Positions 34,581 to 59,696 are shown, counted from the stretch's first letter. The stretch: DNA of 64,000 nt from Atrina japonica (GCA_030159075.1 BROG01000237.1:593001-657000); one strand, 5' to 3'. Made by a program: numbers and translations. Notes: a model not told the origin generated them from the letters alone.

Positions 34581-34741
34581 ATATAAAAACGACTGTGTTT
34601 TGAACAGCTAAAAGTTTTAGTACATGACTAACGAAGGACAGAAAAGACTACATCAATATTATAACAATTTAGAATTGTCTCTTGTCTGTTGCCGAGAAAA
34701 TCACAATCCATGTATTGTTGAATCGCTAGCGTCAATCAGTT

Positions 34742-34896
34742 AGAGAAAGACCTTCTCGTAGAGAGGCAGTGTAGTTAAGTAAGAAATCATTATAAATATA
34801 TTTAACTGATGAACATTAGAGAGAGACCTTCTCGTAGAAGGGCAGTGTAGTTAAGTAGGAAACCATTATAAATATATTTAACTGATGAACATTAAC
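34742..34896. repeat. About 76-bp tandem duplication
   Basis: Two adjacent copies share gagaccttctcgtagaag-type and aatatatttaactgatgaac runs, with a few differences. Confidence 0.85.
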
Positions 34897-36555
34897 TTCA
34901 GTAAAAGTACTCAAAGCAGCATGGTGACCTTTCGTGACCACTGCTAACCTAAAAACGTATTTTATGTTATCAGAATTTACAGATCATAGAAGATGTTTTA
35001 CGGGGCATAACTACAAAAACAAACCTTAATTGCTGATGTACGCTTATGCAGTTGTGTCCTTATGAGCAACGGAGATACCTGGCAACAAAAACTTATGTAG
35101 GTTTCATCTGTCATGTTGCCATTACGTTTTCATGGAATGTAGTATTTCAGGAAATCTAATAGTACAAATTTTTCATATAAGAGAAATCTGGAAAGCTTGT
35201 AGTACATGTTCACCCCGGTAAACAGAAACAAAATGTCGGAAAGTTAAAATTCCAATATGGGAGAAAGTAATCGCTAACAGCCTCTATACGAAAAAAGGAA
35301 TAGATCCGCTTTACTATCTAAATAGAGCGAAAGCAGGACATATATTGGTAGTAAGTTTGAATGCTACAATGGTACTTTCATCGGTATTCTTCTAGTACCT
35401 ACGTACGTCAGCACCCGTGGAATGAATGTAGGTATTTGTCTAAAATTACTTCCGGTAGTTAGACTACTAGATGCGTCTTCGGTATCTGGGTTATTACATA
35501 CCTATTTATATTCTACTGATGGAATAGCCTCATAAAATACCAGTTATATGTGATTTTGATATTTTTCGACACTTTTGTTTACAACAATAGCCATCATTTT
35601 TCAATGGTTAAAAAAGCATGATATTGATAGACAATTTGCCTTTCAATTTTAGCGCCTCTTCTCCTACTATTCCGCATAATATGTGTTGCCACGAGAAACG
35701 GCGCCATGTCTGTCTAACTTGACAATCAGTTTGTATTCGACAAAAATGATAAGAACAAGATACAACACGAGATGAATTGCGATAACAATCGCAACAATTT
35801 AATATCCGAAACAATTTGTTTCACTGATTACATTTATATATTAACAGAACATTTCTGTATTATTACATTAAATATCCAGTTCAATTATTACTCATTTCAA
35901 TGAGTTTTAATCACATTCAAAGAACACTTATGTCCCATGTATTTTAAGTAATTAACTGTTATATAGTGCATTTTATGACAGTGTAACTTTCCATTTAAGC
36001 AGGTACTTCGGCTTTGTAAGTGATATATTTTCGCTATTTCATAGGAAAATGATATTTTACAGAATAAAGACTGATGATGAACAGTAGAGTCAAATTACAA
36101 ACTCAACCATTGTACACCGAGTATAATTCTAGAGAAATCATTTAATTAACATTCCTACTCAAATGTGGCATAACTCTTGAAATGGCTGTCTATGAAGAGA
36201 ACAATTCTGCCAGAACAATACAACTATGGTACTGAGAATATATATATTAATAAAATATAATGTAATGTCCTCCAATACAAAATTAGGAAATAACTGTGAT
36301 TGCAATGGTACAATTGCTGCATAGCGGAAGTATAGAATTGTTGTGATAAAACATATTGTCATATATGGTTTGTACAGTGTATTGTTATTAGTTCAAGACG
36401 GTCGTTGTCTAACCATCTTCCTTGTGTGTATTATTTTAAAATATTTGCCCATAGCAGTTTACACACGCTAGCCTGTATGTAAAGTAGCAATTAAGGTATC
36501 AATAATTATACTACATCCTTTAAATCAACAATTTAAGGACATGTGTTTGTTCGAG
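34897..36555. other. Region downstream of gene 2, nothing recognised
   Basis: No credible open frame and no repeat matched. May include the 3' UTR of gene 2. Confidence 0.5.
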
Positions 36556-36561
36556 TTTAAT
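36556..36561 (-). terminator. Possible polyadenylation signal of gene 2
   Basis: ATTAAA on the minus strand about 200 nt after the stop. No AATAAA was seen nearer on that strand. Weak on its own. Confidence 0.25.
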
Positions 36562-36763
36562 ATGTTCATGTCATACTTCAGTATACATATACGGGATATT
36601 TAAATTCGTCTTTTCTACATTTTAAAAAAATTTCTTTACCGTATCAACATTGTAAACTGAAGCAGCACATATAATATACTCTATTCCGAAAAGACACTTG
36701 ATACATTTTCCGTGTCGTTTAGAGTTTTCATGATATCGATACGATATCTATACGATATAATTC

Positions 36764-47394
<10,631 letters not shown>

Positions 47395-48479
47395 CTGAAA
47401 TACAATTTCAAGAGTTATTACAAAAGAGAAGGTAAAATCGATCATTACTGAGGGGAAATAATATAAAAACAATGATTATGTTGCGAATATAAATTACCTC
47501 TAATTAGTCACAACTACAATAATAACGTCTCGAAGATACAAACATTATATCATCTTTACTGGTTCAAATAAGGAAATAAACCGCGAATTACTATAGGCAG
47601 GCGACACTATCATCTCACTAGTTTAGAATAATCAACGACTGATTTGTTTAGGCGGGAAGTGAATGATCCTAAAGAAGAGACCCAAAATCACTTCACTTGG
47701 TTTACTTTTTAAAGTGAAAACTTTACCTGTCATTCATCAAAATACATTTCGTGTTTCTTTGTAACTTTGATAATGCAATAAATCATATAGCAGAATAGTA
47801 GAACAAAAAGTATCCTTTAAATTTTGGAAATTGGTTATGATAATATCTTGTATCAGCAAGAAAGAATGGGAGAAAGTAATCAACTAGATAATTTATACAT
47901 GTGCTTATAACATGCAGTGTCGTGAAAACACAATCGCAGTTGTTTCAGGCTTACTGTAATTGAGAAAGTCAAACATAGGCATTGGAAATATGGGAAAGGT
48001 GTTCAAATTTACTGTATAACTTGAAAGTTTCCCTATCAGATACGAGCATACTATTTCATAAGTTTTGTTTGCAAAATTTAAATCATTTAAAGATTTTCTC
48101 ATGCTTTTTATCAGTAATGCTATGTACATTTTCCTTTGGTAAATAGAGTTGGTAGCTACTTCATAGATTTACTGAGTGTACATGTATTTGTTTATGCTAT
48201 AACGAGTCAATACACATATCTGTGTACTCGGGCAAACATGTACGAAGTACAAGAATAGGTCATTGTTCTCCCCACAGCACTCAAATATAAGGAATCAAAT
48301 TTGTTATATGACAAAGATCTTATAATATTTGTTAATATGCAAATAAGAATAACGTCAACGAAACATGTTTGGCATGTTATGTATAATATTTTAGGTTTCT
48401 TTTTAAGGAATCTTAACCAGGTATCTATGCGCTTCGTGTTACTTTTGTGTTTAAACTCATTTTCAGCTTAAATAAAGAC
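47395..48479. other. Upstream of gene 2 coding region, nothing recognised
   Basis: Must contain the intron and UTR exon implied by the acceptor at 47395, plus the promoter, but I cannot place them. No repeat seen. Confidence 0.4.
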
Positions 48480-48616
48480 ATTATTGGTTACTGGAATGGG
48501 TTGTATACGTTACCAGCTGCAGACTATGTGTCGTATACATTACGAATCACCGACTGTGTCTTGTACGTTACTAATTACCGACTGCATGCCTTGCAATGTG
48601 CCAGTTAGCAATTACG

Positions 48617-48686
<70 letters not shown>

Positions 48687-48960
48687 GTCGCCATTACACA
48701 TTGCTTGTTACCGACTACGTTTCATATACGTTATCATTACACGTTGCTAGTTATCGATTACATGTTATATACTTTACCATCAAACGTTGCTAGTTACTGA
48801 CTACGTGTTATCTACGTTACCATTACACGTTGCTACTTACTGACAGCGTGTTCTATATGCGTTACCATTACCGATTATACCGATTACATGCCGTACACGG
48901 TGCCAGTTAGCCATTGCGTCATATATACGTTACCAGTTAACATATATATTGGATACAATT
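48480..48960. repeat. About 45-bp degenerate minisatellite with an internal (TA)n tract
   Basis: Units resemble gttaccattacacgttgct plus agttaccgactacgtgt, in eight to ten diverged copies. (TA)n at 48617-48685 interrupts them. Confidence 0.8.
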
Positions 48961-49009
48961 TTTTCTGAAGAGAGATTTTTGACAATAAGGGAGGAAAACA
49001 CGTCAAACA

Positions 49010-49385
49010 TCATTCTTATTGACTCAGGGATATCGAAAAACCCTGTTTGATGTCAACGTTCCGCAAGTTTTACGGTCGAAATAATAGTCTTGTTTGCGAT
49101 TACTTTGTTTCACTAAGTGAAATGTTGAGTTGTCTGTTCGATGGTGGTTGTCAAGACGTCTATACCAATTGTGACGAGGATCCTCTCCTCACGTTTTTCA
49201 TTTTTATTTGACTATGGACTCACGGCGGGTGTCGACAGTCGACAGGGGATGCTTACTCCTCCATGGCACCTGATCCCACCTCATGATTTCCAGAGGTCCA
49301 TGTTTGTCCATTTTTTACTAGATTTGTACCTATATTCTGGACATTCTAAAGATTTATACTTTGGTATCTGAGACTTTTTATATTC
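49010..49385 (+). mobile_element. 5'-truncated Penelope-like retroelement copy with coding end
   Basis: Starts within the C-terminal coding part (STFRKFYGR, then SLVCDYFVSLSEML) and runs into the conserved 3' non-coding end (tcgacaggggatgcttactc, acctgatcccacctcatg, tttatactttggtatctgag). The same order is seen at 60335-60695. Confidence 0.8.
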
Positions 49386-49744
49386 TGACATTCGAAAGGA
49401 CCTAGCCAAAAGACCAAAATTAAATAGGGAAATATATACATGTATACTCTATCATGTGAGTCCATTAAAGTGAAATTAACTTCACATATACTTAACTTAA
49501 ATATGTTGCATTTGTTAATTTAAGGTGTTGTTTTGTAAGTTTATTGTTGTTTTAAAACGCAATATGTTTGTTTTCATCCTCATTTCGACTGCTAGAGATG
49601 AAAGGCAACAACTTTCGACTTATGCTTATATAAGATTAATGCAGTGAAGGCTCATAATGGTGTCACAGTTATAGTGATATGGGAACTCAGTTTTAGGTCA
49701 AAACTGTTTATTGCTGCTATACATCCCGCCAAGAATTTTGTCAC

Positions 49745-49945
49745 CATGTGTTATTAAAGTGCCTACCATGACACGGGACCTCGGTTTTAAGTGTCAACGA
49801 GAGACCCGTGACCTGCACTTCATGTGCCGAGCGCGTGGAAAAAGAACAGTCGCTTTCATTTTTAAAGTTTTTGGTATGAACGGGTACCAGAAACCGAATA
49901 TGGTACCTTCTACTTGCGAGTCGCACATTCTACCACAATGCCAAA
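49745..49945 (-). mobile_element. SINE fragment with tRNA-like head
   Basis: On the minus strand the head reads TTGTGGTAGAATGTGCGACTC, then a body ending at the block accgaggtcccgtgtcatgg. The head matches the copy at 53745. Confidence 0.7.
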
Positions 49946-52037
49946 CGATTTAAGTCAAAAGTGAATAAATATTATGAAAATCATTACCACATATACAGTT
50001 AAACCGTGAGTTTTCTGTTTATGAAACAAAATACCGTCATACCTCGTTAGAAAATTTCCTCCCATACAGAAAGTATCCTACCACATATACGTAATGAGTT
50101 GAAAAATGAGGAGACACCAGTTCCTATATCCGATAAACTTGTGGGTATTATTGTGGATATATGAGAATAATTAATATTGACCACCGGGCAGTAATCAGTC
50201 GTTTGTATACAGACTGACTTCTAGTACACTTTTTGCATATGGTTACGATACCACACTATTCAAGTCATCAAAATATATGTATTAAAATTAAGGACAAGGA
50301 TAATTCGTGTATAGGGTCAATTTTTCTGGCTAATTGTTAAGGTACAGGCATATTGCTAATTTCTATTCTTTAAAGATTTAAAAATATTGGCTGGATTAAC
50401 TCATATTAAACGTTATGAAACAATGTCCAAAATGTAAACCAATTTTTCTTGTAATAATGGGTAAAGGGCAGCCAAGTATATTCAAATCTCGGCACTAACT
50501 TAACATATACATCTAATCTGATATTCTTATACCAAGTGTGCAGTTAGTGAAAGACTGACATGTATTGAAAGGAGATCAGTGATCAATCTGGGACGAATAA
50601 AAGAAACTAAGCTGTGTACAAAGCACGCATGTAGCCTCCATCATAGTTATTTAAAGTGTGTATCTAAGGTTTGATTAGAGGGATTAATTTAAAACTCAAA
50701 CCGGTGTATATGTCATAGAATAATCAATGTTGTATAGAAATAATAGGAAAATAAGGATGGACAATAACAATAAGATGAAATGTCAATAAAAGTAATCATA
50801 AAACACATCGATTTTGTTACTGAGTCTCCAATAATCTGATAAAATGAGTCTATAACGTTTGACATTACAGAAATTCCACGTAAGCCGTCTAGCACTAGGC
50901 GGCAATCGTGTCAACGACAATTGTAATATGTATGTTCGATACAGCGATTCTATCGAGTGAATATGAATTAATCCCCTAATCTACTTTGACAATCGTCACT
51001 TCTCAACATCCATCATAAAATGCCTCTGTCTTTTAATTAGATGTAAATAGTTTTTATAAAAATGCATTCCGAGAGTGGAAAAGCGATATATTATGCAAGA
51101 CACTTTGTGAATTCCTTATATGAATTACAGTGAAAGCCCACATTTTTTAAAAATGATTTTGATTCCCCCGTGAAACGCCTGTGTATTTGACAGGAAAATT
51201 CATTCCCCTTCTATTTCAATATATTCGGGTTCGACTGTTACTCATGCAGAAATACTGTGGACTTTTTCATTATTTATATTATTTTGCGTCAATGTAGTTT
51301 TATTGGCCTTTTGACCCCTAGATATCTAATTGGCATGCTCCATTATATTGTTTAGACCAGTCTTTTATGGTCTAAAGGTAGAAAGGGTTAACTTCAAATG
51401 AAAGCCAAAACATACATAACATTTTTACCCAACCCACAATACTCTGTTAATCAGTACTTTCACATTCTATACATTTCTGTATAACAGTCGTGTAATCGAA
51501 TGTTTTTAATTGTTATGACTAAAAACTCACGCCAGGTGTAAATGTGATCAATTTTCTCGATTTTTATTTTTACATTATTCACCCTGCTGAGTATCTACGT
51601 TTTTATACATAAAACTAAAGCTTTTACTTTTTATACGTATTTCAACTAAGAACAGGGCACTTGAAGACCCATATATCTGCCGATCTAATATGTAAAGAAA
51701 TCTTGAGTTATCTGTCGTCAAGTTTTAATATGTTTTCAATTTTGAAGATAGATTTAACAAGTGGTTTCATTCTTTCTTTGACAATAATTAATCTATTCTA
51801 TCAGTTATATCAATTTCACAGACAATTTTACATTAATGTTCTTATCTCAACATCTCAGAAACAACCCACAGAACGATGTCACAATACTGTAATGTCCGTA
51901 TCTACGATACAATACAACATAATTTATACAAGGATTAAAGTCTAGGACACTTTATTTACTTTTACTGCAAACTCATGCAATATTTATGCACTGTCACTTG
52001 AAAGTGTCTTAATAACAACTATATACAAAGCACACAA
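49946..52037. other. Intergenic, nothing firmly recognised
   Basis: No gene. 51160-51235 shares short blocks (gattttgattcccc and cattccccttc then tttcaatat) with 21597-21735, suggesting one more small dispersed repeat. Confidence 0.5.
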
Positions 52038-52198
<161 letters not shown>

Positions 52199-52354
52199 TA
52201 CATATTTATCCACTTAAACTCGGTTAGTTGGATAATTTGGATTTTTAAAAAATGATATATCAAAATTTACTTCAAATTAATGATTATAATCTTGAAATAT
52301 ATCTTCACTGAAAGTCGTCTTATACATTAATGCCTATCTATCAGAAATGCGACA

Positions 52355-52520
52355 TCGATTTCGTTTACGTTTGAATGAGGACTCGTGGGTGTAATCAGTA
52401 GACAGGGAATACCTGCTGCTCTGTGACACCTGATCCCACAGATGTGTTTTCCGTCTTCTGACTATTATTAATTTTGTATTTGCGATATATAAATTGTATT
52501 CATACAGACATTCTGGATTA
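52355..52520 (+). mobile_element. Diverged retroelement 3' fragment
   Basis: Follows the conserved order: ggactcgtgggtgt, agacagggaat, acacctgatcccac and gacattctgga. More decayed than the 49010 copy. Confidence 0.6.
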
Positions 52521-53278
52521 TACAATGCTTAATTCTTAATATTCCTTTCCTTTTTAACTTCGCAACCTTAGAATGTTTTTCGCATGGATGTGGGTAGAGG
52601 AACATGGAGTTAAATTTTAAACAATTTACTGATTTTTCCCTAGTGTTTCCATTTATGTGATGAGTCATACAAATATTTTTGAAATCACAGTGAAATTAAT
52701 AATGTTTAGAATTCGTTGACACCACATAGTTACGTCACTATATAACTTTCCAACATTATATTTTGAATCGATGCATTAAATGGAAGAAGGGACAAGTGTT
52801 TAAGACTAACAGTATTTTGAGGATAGTTACCTATGTTTTTGTATTAACTTGAATATATTAAGATTTGTCATTAAGCTTGTGTACGTAAGTATACTAGAGT
52901 AGGTTAAAAGGTATTAATCTGACCAAAAGGTAGTCACTAAGCCTACATGTATTGATTAAACGATTAAGCTCTTAAGTTTAATTTTGTAACGATAGGCAAA
53001 TATTATATCTTTTGTTATATAAAATGTCCAAATACCTGGAAAATGCAGTAACGAATTAACGATTAATTTACATTAATAATCGCTCAAACACTCATTACTA
53101 TCCTCTCACGATAATTAAAACTGATGGAAAATTAATAAGGAAAAATCAGAACTTGTCTTAGATTTTTGCAATGCCACAATTTTCAATGATCCATATTAAA
53201 ATCTATTGTTTTATATCATAAAGTTAAACTATTGACCTAAAGGTAATTTTACACCAATGTTGACTATATCTCGTGTCA
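52521..53278. other. Intergenic, nothing recognised
   Basis: AT-rich without repeats or credible coding frames. Confidence 0.5.
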
Positions 53279-53480
53279 TTAAAGGGTGTGTTGAAAATGA
53301 ACCAAACCACTGATGCCAAAAATATATCCATGACAATATTTTGTTTTAAAATGAAGAATAGCTTGAACCAAAGCCACTAATGCCACTATACTTCCATGAC
53401 AATATTTTGTTAGAAAATGAAGAATCGCGTAAACCAAACCGCCAATGCCGAAAATATATCCAATATATATAAAATGAAGA
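53279..53480. repeat. About 75-bp minisatellite, three copies
   Basis: Units share aaccaaaccactgatgccaa, ttccatgacaatattttgtt and aaaatgaagaat; the third copy is shortened. Confidence 0.83.
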
Positions 53481-53744
53481 ATCGCGTTTCTAGTCAATAT
53501 TAGGGAGAAATATTGTGGATATAAAATAAGCATCTGATGTAAATATCAAATATGATTCTATTTATAAATGTATTTTCTTTAAAGCAGTTAGTGGTACTAC
53601 GTGCCCTGGGAGTGCAGCGCCTAACACACTTATGTCTCACCTAGACGATCCGGTATTAATTTTAAGATTGGTCATGGAAATACGTATGCTACTAAGTAAA
53701 TAAACTTTCAAAAACATTGTAGAAGTATACAGTAAGAACAATAT

Positions 53745-54060
53745 GCAACACTTGTGGTGGTAGAGTGTTCGACTCACAAGCGGAAGGTACCATGTTTGAT
53801 TACCGGTACCAGGTCATACTAAAGACTTTTGAAATTGGTAGTGACTGTTCCATCACCTATTGGAAGTCTCGGGTCCTTTGGGTGAGACTTAAAAACCGAG
53901 GTCTAGTGTGACATTAAGCGTGATAAGTTAAATAACCCTCATTGTATTGACGTTTGTCCGTAGCACGTGTCAAAATTTGTGACAAATTACCTATAGCTAA
54001 TGGAGGTGAAAAGTGAACAATGCTTTGTTGAATGTAGAATAACAACAAAACAAACTAAAC
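53745..54060 (+). mobile_element. tRNA-derived SINE, near full length
   Basis: Head: GTGGTGGTAGAGTGTTCGAC (box A region) and GTTTGATTACCGGT (box B region). The body includes aaaccgaggtctagtgtgac and the tail is aacaacaaaacaaac. Related to the SINE at 29016 but diverged. Confidence 0.8.
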
Positions 54061-54784
54061 AGTTTGTAATGGAGCGTGTTCGTTTCACTGTCCAAGACAT
54101 TCCAGACAAGTGGAACACCAATTAAATGCTCTGACACACTGTACTAACACAAGTTGGAACACTAGCTGGAACAGTGACATCACAAACATGGCGGGTGTAA
54201 GAAAAGGTGGTGGCAGCTTCAGTAGTTTTTTTATTTATATCTATTAATACCCCTGCAGCATTATTTCGAAGCTATTCAAAAGGTGTTACAGCACAAATGT
54301 GCTGGAGCAAAAGTTAAATTACAATTTGGTTTGGCAATTTAGCCATAAACTTACGGGAATTAAGTAAATTTTATCGTCATCTTTGAAATAACTACTTCCT
54401 ACACTGATACATTTGATTGCAACATGTTCTGAGACTGTGCCGGAACAGTACTCTCGCGGTAAATCGAGCATACCCTATATATGCCATTGGGGCACCATTG
54501 ACGTGAAACTGATAAAATAATAGGTAGAAAAGCCACTATCGATTAACGTATACAGGGGAAACAACGTCAGTCGACGAACATAATCATTTAGATATGTATC
54601 GTTCTATACCACTATCTTCAAACAGAGAAGTGAAATAATCGATGAATGTGAAACGCAATTATGAGAAAACTGTCCCTGAGTTTGCTGTAAACTGACAAAT
54701 CTGCATATTCTCAGTAAATACAATTAAGATATATGTTGATAGAAAAATGAATAAGTGTATATATATACATGTACACCATTAATG
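54061..54784. other. Intergenic, nothing recognised
   Basis: No repeat matched and no credible open frame. Confidence 0.5.
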
Positions 54785-54786
54785 TA

Positions 54787-55262
54787 TAGTAGGGTGACAA
54801 AAGTGAGTATTATTTTTTATTTTTCTCTATATATTACATATAAAACTGCATTTAAAAAAAACCTATTACACGGTCATTTCCTGTTCAATTTCAATAAGAT
54901 TATCACCATAAAAAATTAATGTTTTGAAGTTTCCGTGTTTGTTTTGATGTAAATTTTAGTTGTTTTGTTTTAAAGTACCCACGAGTTTTGCAGGCTACAA
55001 AATTTAAATGTCTGTTTTCAATATGTGTAAATAGGGAATTATGACATATGGAATTAAATATTCTGTTAAAATTCCTGACTCTTGAAAACAAAAAATTTTA
55101 ACATTATGAGCTATTACACAATGAAAATGTTAAATATTTGTAGTTTTATGGTACAAGTTTTAGCAAAATTATTTAAAAAGAAAACTTCATATGAATGTTT
55201 TGAAATTTATATAAAATATATAGATAAAACTAAAAATGATACTCACTTTTGTCACCCTACTG
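54787..55262. mobile_element. 476-bp mariner-like MITE with TA target duplication
   Basis: Terminal inverted repeats of about 27 bp: AGTAGGGTGACAAAAGTGAG at the left and its complement at the right. TA flanks at 54785-54786 and 55263-55264. AT-rich, non-coding interior. Ends and TA duplication fit the Tc1/mariner superfamily. Confidence 0.87.
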
Positions 55263-57508
55263 TACTGTTACCTGAAACCTAGATTAGATATGCACTTGTG
55301 GATGTATGTGAATGGAATTTGTCGGCTGTTTGGGGTTTGTAAAGTAAAATTATTAAAGTAAAATCAAACATAACAAACACTGGCTTGAAAAAACAAACAT
55401 AAGAGCACAAATGCAGGCCATTATTATTAAGTAAAGTGTTAATACATTTAAATATTTCTATGTCTACTTCACTCTTTACCTATGCTCTATAAATGTTAAC
55501 GTTCAAAGTATATATATTTTGTATTGTACGTTTGTATTCAAAATATAATGCAATTCAACCAAAGAAAATTTTCAGATTGACCAGGTTATAGCATAAGTTT
55601 GTTAATTCTGTATATTATATACAAGTAATTATACTATTTTATACTTTAATGTGATTCTTTTCTTTTATATTCATAACATATTTGCTTGTACCCGTGCTCA
55701 TGTAAAATTAACAAAACATCCACCCTGATATGGACATTCGTTTTCCTTTACAAATTTAACCTACTGTGACTGTCAAAGACTGTCAAAATACCTGTAGCAT
55801 CGGCTGCTTATGAACAATTAAAATCTCTACTGTCAACATATTGGCAACTTTAGATTTGAACTATCTGTTAAATATCAACTGTTATTATTCATCATACAAT
55901 CGCACACAATTATAAAACGATTAAGCAAAATGGCTACGTTGTTTTACTAACATTCGGCGAATAAATAAATTAAAGCTAAACATACATTGCTCCAGTTAAA
56001 GCAAAACATTAATATGAAGGTATTACCGTTATCGTGGGAAGATTGGAACTTCTGTACTAGAATGAATCAGAAGTACATGTATTCCTACATATGAGATGAT
56101 TATATGTCCTTATTTTGTATTGAACTACACTCAGAGATGAAGTGTATCCAAGTTTTTATCTTAAAAAATTCTGTCCGAATTTTACTATGTATTTTTAAAT
56201 GATAAATTATCGACCGACATCTATTTTCACGCACATCAATGATCGCGCATTCCGATCTTGTATTCCCGATATTCTTCGGTATTTTTTCATTATTTCCAGG
56301 TGGTTATTAGAATAATCAAATTTAACATCCAATAATGAATAAAAGCATGTTGATAATCGTAAGTTTTGTTCTAGTTTGTTCACATATAAATTTACTATGC
56401 AAGTGCGCGAAAAATGGTGATACATGCAATGCCATTTTTCGCGCACTCGAGAGTTCTTGCACAATAAATATATATGTGAAGAAGCCAGCGACGACGATAC
56501 AAATATGAAGAGAAAGAGAGATGAGATAAATTTGAAGATGTCGATGTATCGTATATAATAATATTTTATTTATATCTACATGGGCCTACTCCTAAGATAG
56601 TGATCATTGATTCATGTTTTCCTAATATACCTGTACAGACAAAATTCTTGAATTTCTGAAATAATTTAGAAATCCGTTCGATTCAATGTGGAATAGGTAA
56701 CAGGTCTAGTATCCTATAAACTATGCTTTGCTGTTCTAGTATATTTGTTCTGTACCAGATTTGGGATACGGGAAATTAACTGTAAAACAAAATAACGAAT
56801 AGAAAGAACAAATACCAGTCTTACCTTTACGTTTACCTTAATTACGGTCCTGGTGATAGAAGTATCAAATATAAGATTAATCTTTACTTCTAACGGTAAC
56901 AATTTCCATCTCTATCTTCTACAAGCCAGCAAGCGTCCGTTTATTTTCATCTTTTTCAGTTTTAATTTTTTCACTGGCAAGGTGCGAGTTCAATACACAA
57001 AAGGACAGCACTGTGAAAGTGTTCCAAATCAGTGAGTCTTCAGAGTGAAAGATTTAAATCGCATTGTCGTTAGATTAACGGATTAATCAAATATTACACT
57101 TAGTATATACATACATGTTCTTTTGTGTTTCGGTCTTTTATGTAGGCCGATTACATATTCGCATGTCGTCACACTAGGCCGGTTGCTCTACCGCCTGGTA
57201 CAACAGACCAATGCAGTGATAGAAACATTTTAACCGGACAAATGCATTGATTTGTGCAGCTTTCCACGTGACGTACTTCAAAGCGACATAAATCCTATTT
57301 CCTTTAACAGTTTTACCACTTTCTGTAACACAACCGAGGAGATAAGGTTTGTCAGTATTGGATGAAATAAATAAGAAATAAGACATCATATCGATAAAAT
57401 CACTCTAATTAGATTATTTGTCATTATCTTAAAAGCGCTTAACGGTTTATCTAATATAGGAAAGGCTACCTCCAATCCCATGAATTTGTCATATTGAGGT
57501 ATGTTAAT
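55263..57508. other. Intergenic, one hairpin only
   Basis: No gene seen. The only structure noted is the inverted repeat at 56403-56446. Confidence 0.5.
56403..56446. repeat. Perfect 15-bp inverted repeat containing E2F-like sites
   Basis: GTGCGCGAAAAATGG at 56403-56417 and its exact complement at 56432-56446, with a 14-nt loop. Each arm holds GCGCGAAA, the E2F-type core. Confidence 0.75.
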
Positions 57509-58120
<612 letters not shown>

Positions 58121-58180
58121 TTGTCACCATACATAAGAGAGTATCCAGTGAGGAATAAAACGCTTTTCCCGTGCAGCTTC

Positions 58181-58181
<1 letters not shown>
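58121..58181. repeat. 60-bp dispersed repeat shared with 12217-12276
   Basis: gtcaccatacataagagag, tatccagtgaggaataaaac and a cttttcccgtgcag variant occur in both places in the same order and orientation. Confidence 0.85.

Positions 58182-58269
<88 letters not shown>
58182..58269. repeat. (TA)n microsatellite
   Basis: TA units with one AAAT interruption near 58222. Confidence 0.95.
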
Positions 58270-58273
<4 letters not shown>

Positions 58274-58782
58274 CCGGTACATATCGAGATAACAGGAACA
58301 TAACATCATAAAATCAGAAAATGGAAGTGCAGTTAAAAATAACATGACATCCCATTCAAAAGTAATTGTGGATGGAGATAAAAAGACAATACAGAAAATA
58401 AAAACATTGGTTGCTGAACATTGTCAAGACACCATTCTAACCTATCAAGAATACGCTTATCTGATAAAACTAACTTCAAAGAAAGCTGTTTTATTGATTA
58501 TCAAAGATACCAAATAAATCAAGAAAAACAATAGAAACAAAAAACCTAAAATATATAACATGTCCAAACTCTAAGAATATAACATTTAGATCCGTAGTCG
58601 GAGAATCCAACTCAGTCGGCAATTTACAGCTGGATATCCTGTTTAAAACCTCTATGTAATGAGGTCAAAAGTTTGTGCAAGATATTCTCGATATTCTAAA
58701 TTTTGTCAACAGGTATAGTTAACTTTGATGTTGTTAATTTATACACTAATATAACACTTGATTTTGGATTGAGTATTAAGAA

Positions 58783-59196
58783 TTGGTTATAGAATTACTA
58801 GGACAAAATAGTCGAAGTTTTTGTAAAGAACAACAAACTTTCAAAAGAAGGGAACAGTTATGGAAGCAAAGATCGATCCTACGTATTACACCCCGGCCAA
58901 CGGATATTTGGAGGAATTACTTTACTGCGACGAGTGAACCATGGAATAGGAATAAGAATTCCTTTCGTACCTTATCAAAAACTGATGATAGTACATTAAG
59001 CAAAGATATCAAACTATTAATTTTCAGGATGCCCAGGAGACAAGAGATAAATCTGGTGCAAAAAATGCAATATGATAATACAAAATCAATGCAGTTAATG
59101 GTTTTATTTTTTGGCAATATGACAATACAAAAAAATGCAGATACCTGTTTAATTATTTGGCAATATGATAATACAATACCAATGCAGTTAAAATAA
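58783..59196 (+). other. 137-codon open frame, probably not a gene
   Basis: No family is recognised. The second half is made of a locally repeated block (caatatgataataca and caatgcagtta), and another frame in the same stretch contains DPTYYTPANGYLEELLYC before a stop. It lies just upstream of the retroelement relic and could be a remnant of its 5' part. Kept as a note only. Confidence 0.2.
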
Positions 59197-59472
59197 TCAT
59201 ATCTAAAACAATAATGAAAAATGAAATTTCAATCCCAGATACATCAGTGAAAAAATATGAAAAAAATACAAATGGCATATATATTATTACAAGTTTGTGT
59301 TTTCATTTGCATTTTGGCTTCATTTATGCTTTTCTTGTAAGACATCAGTAATGATTAATAATGACCATATTTCCTTTTGGAAATGATAATTTAATTTTGA
59401 TGGCGAGGCATGTTTCGTTCATTTAACGATGAGTAAGTACGCCGCCATAACACACCTGTAAAATGCAATATG

Positions 59473-59696
59473 TGTGTCCGGGTAACGCAGTGGTAAGCGC
59501 ATTCTCTTTTCACCAATGCGATCCGAGTTCGATCCTTGGATTGGACAAGGGAGTATATGAGATGGTATGGCGGTCGCAAACTCGAATATGTGAGTTTTCT
59601 TCGGGTACTCTAGATTCCTCCCACAGCAAGCACCCCAAACAAGAAACATTACTTGTTTGTTAATCTTTGTAAAATAAATAAATAAATTAAAAAACA
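59473..59696 (+). mobile_element. Second type of tRNA-derived SINE
   Basis: Head: GGGTAACGCAGTGGTAAGCG (box A region) and GAGTTCGATCC (box B). The body carries ttcttcgggtactctagatt and cctcccacagcaag, which resembles the conserved core known from V-type SINEs. The tail is AAATAAATAAATAAATT. It differs from the SINE at 29016. Confidence 0.75.

Noticed and set aside
34808..34815. Another CTGATGA near 34808 and 34883
   Set aside because: No GAAA at the right distance and no flanking complementarity, so not a hammerhead-like core.
49711..49953. 80-codon ORF with a plausible start
   Set aside because: Lies entirely in a SINE fragment read in the antisense direction.
59473..59545. tRNA gene on the plus strand
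   Set aside because: tRNA-like head of a SINE; the 3' half does not complete a cloverleaf and the SINE body follows directly.
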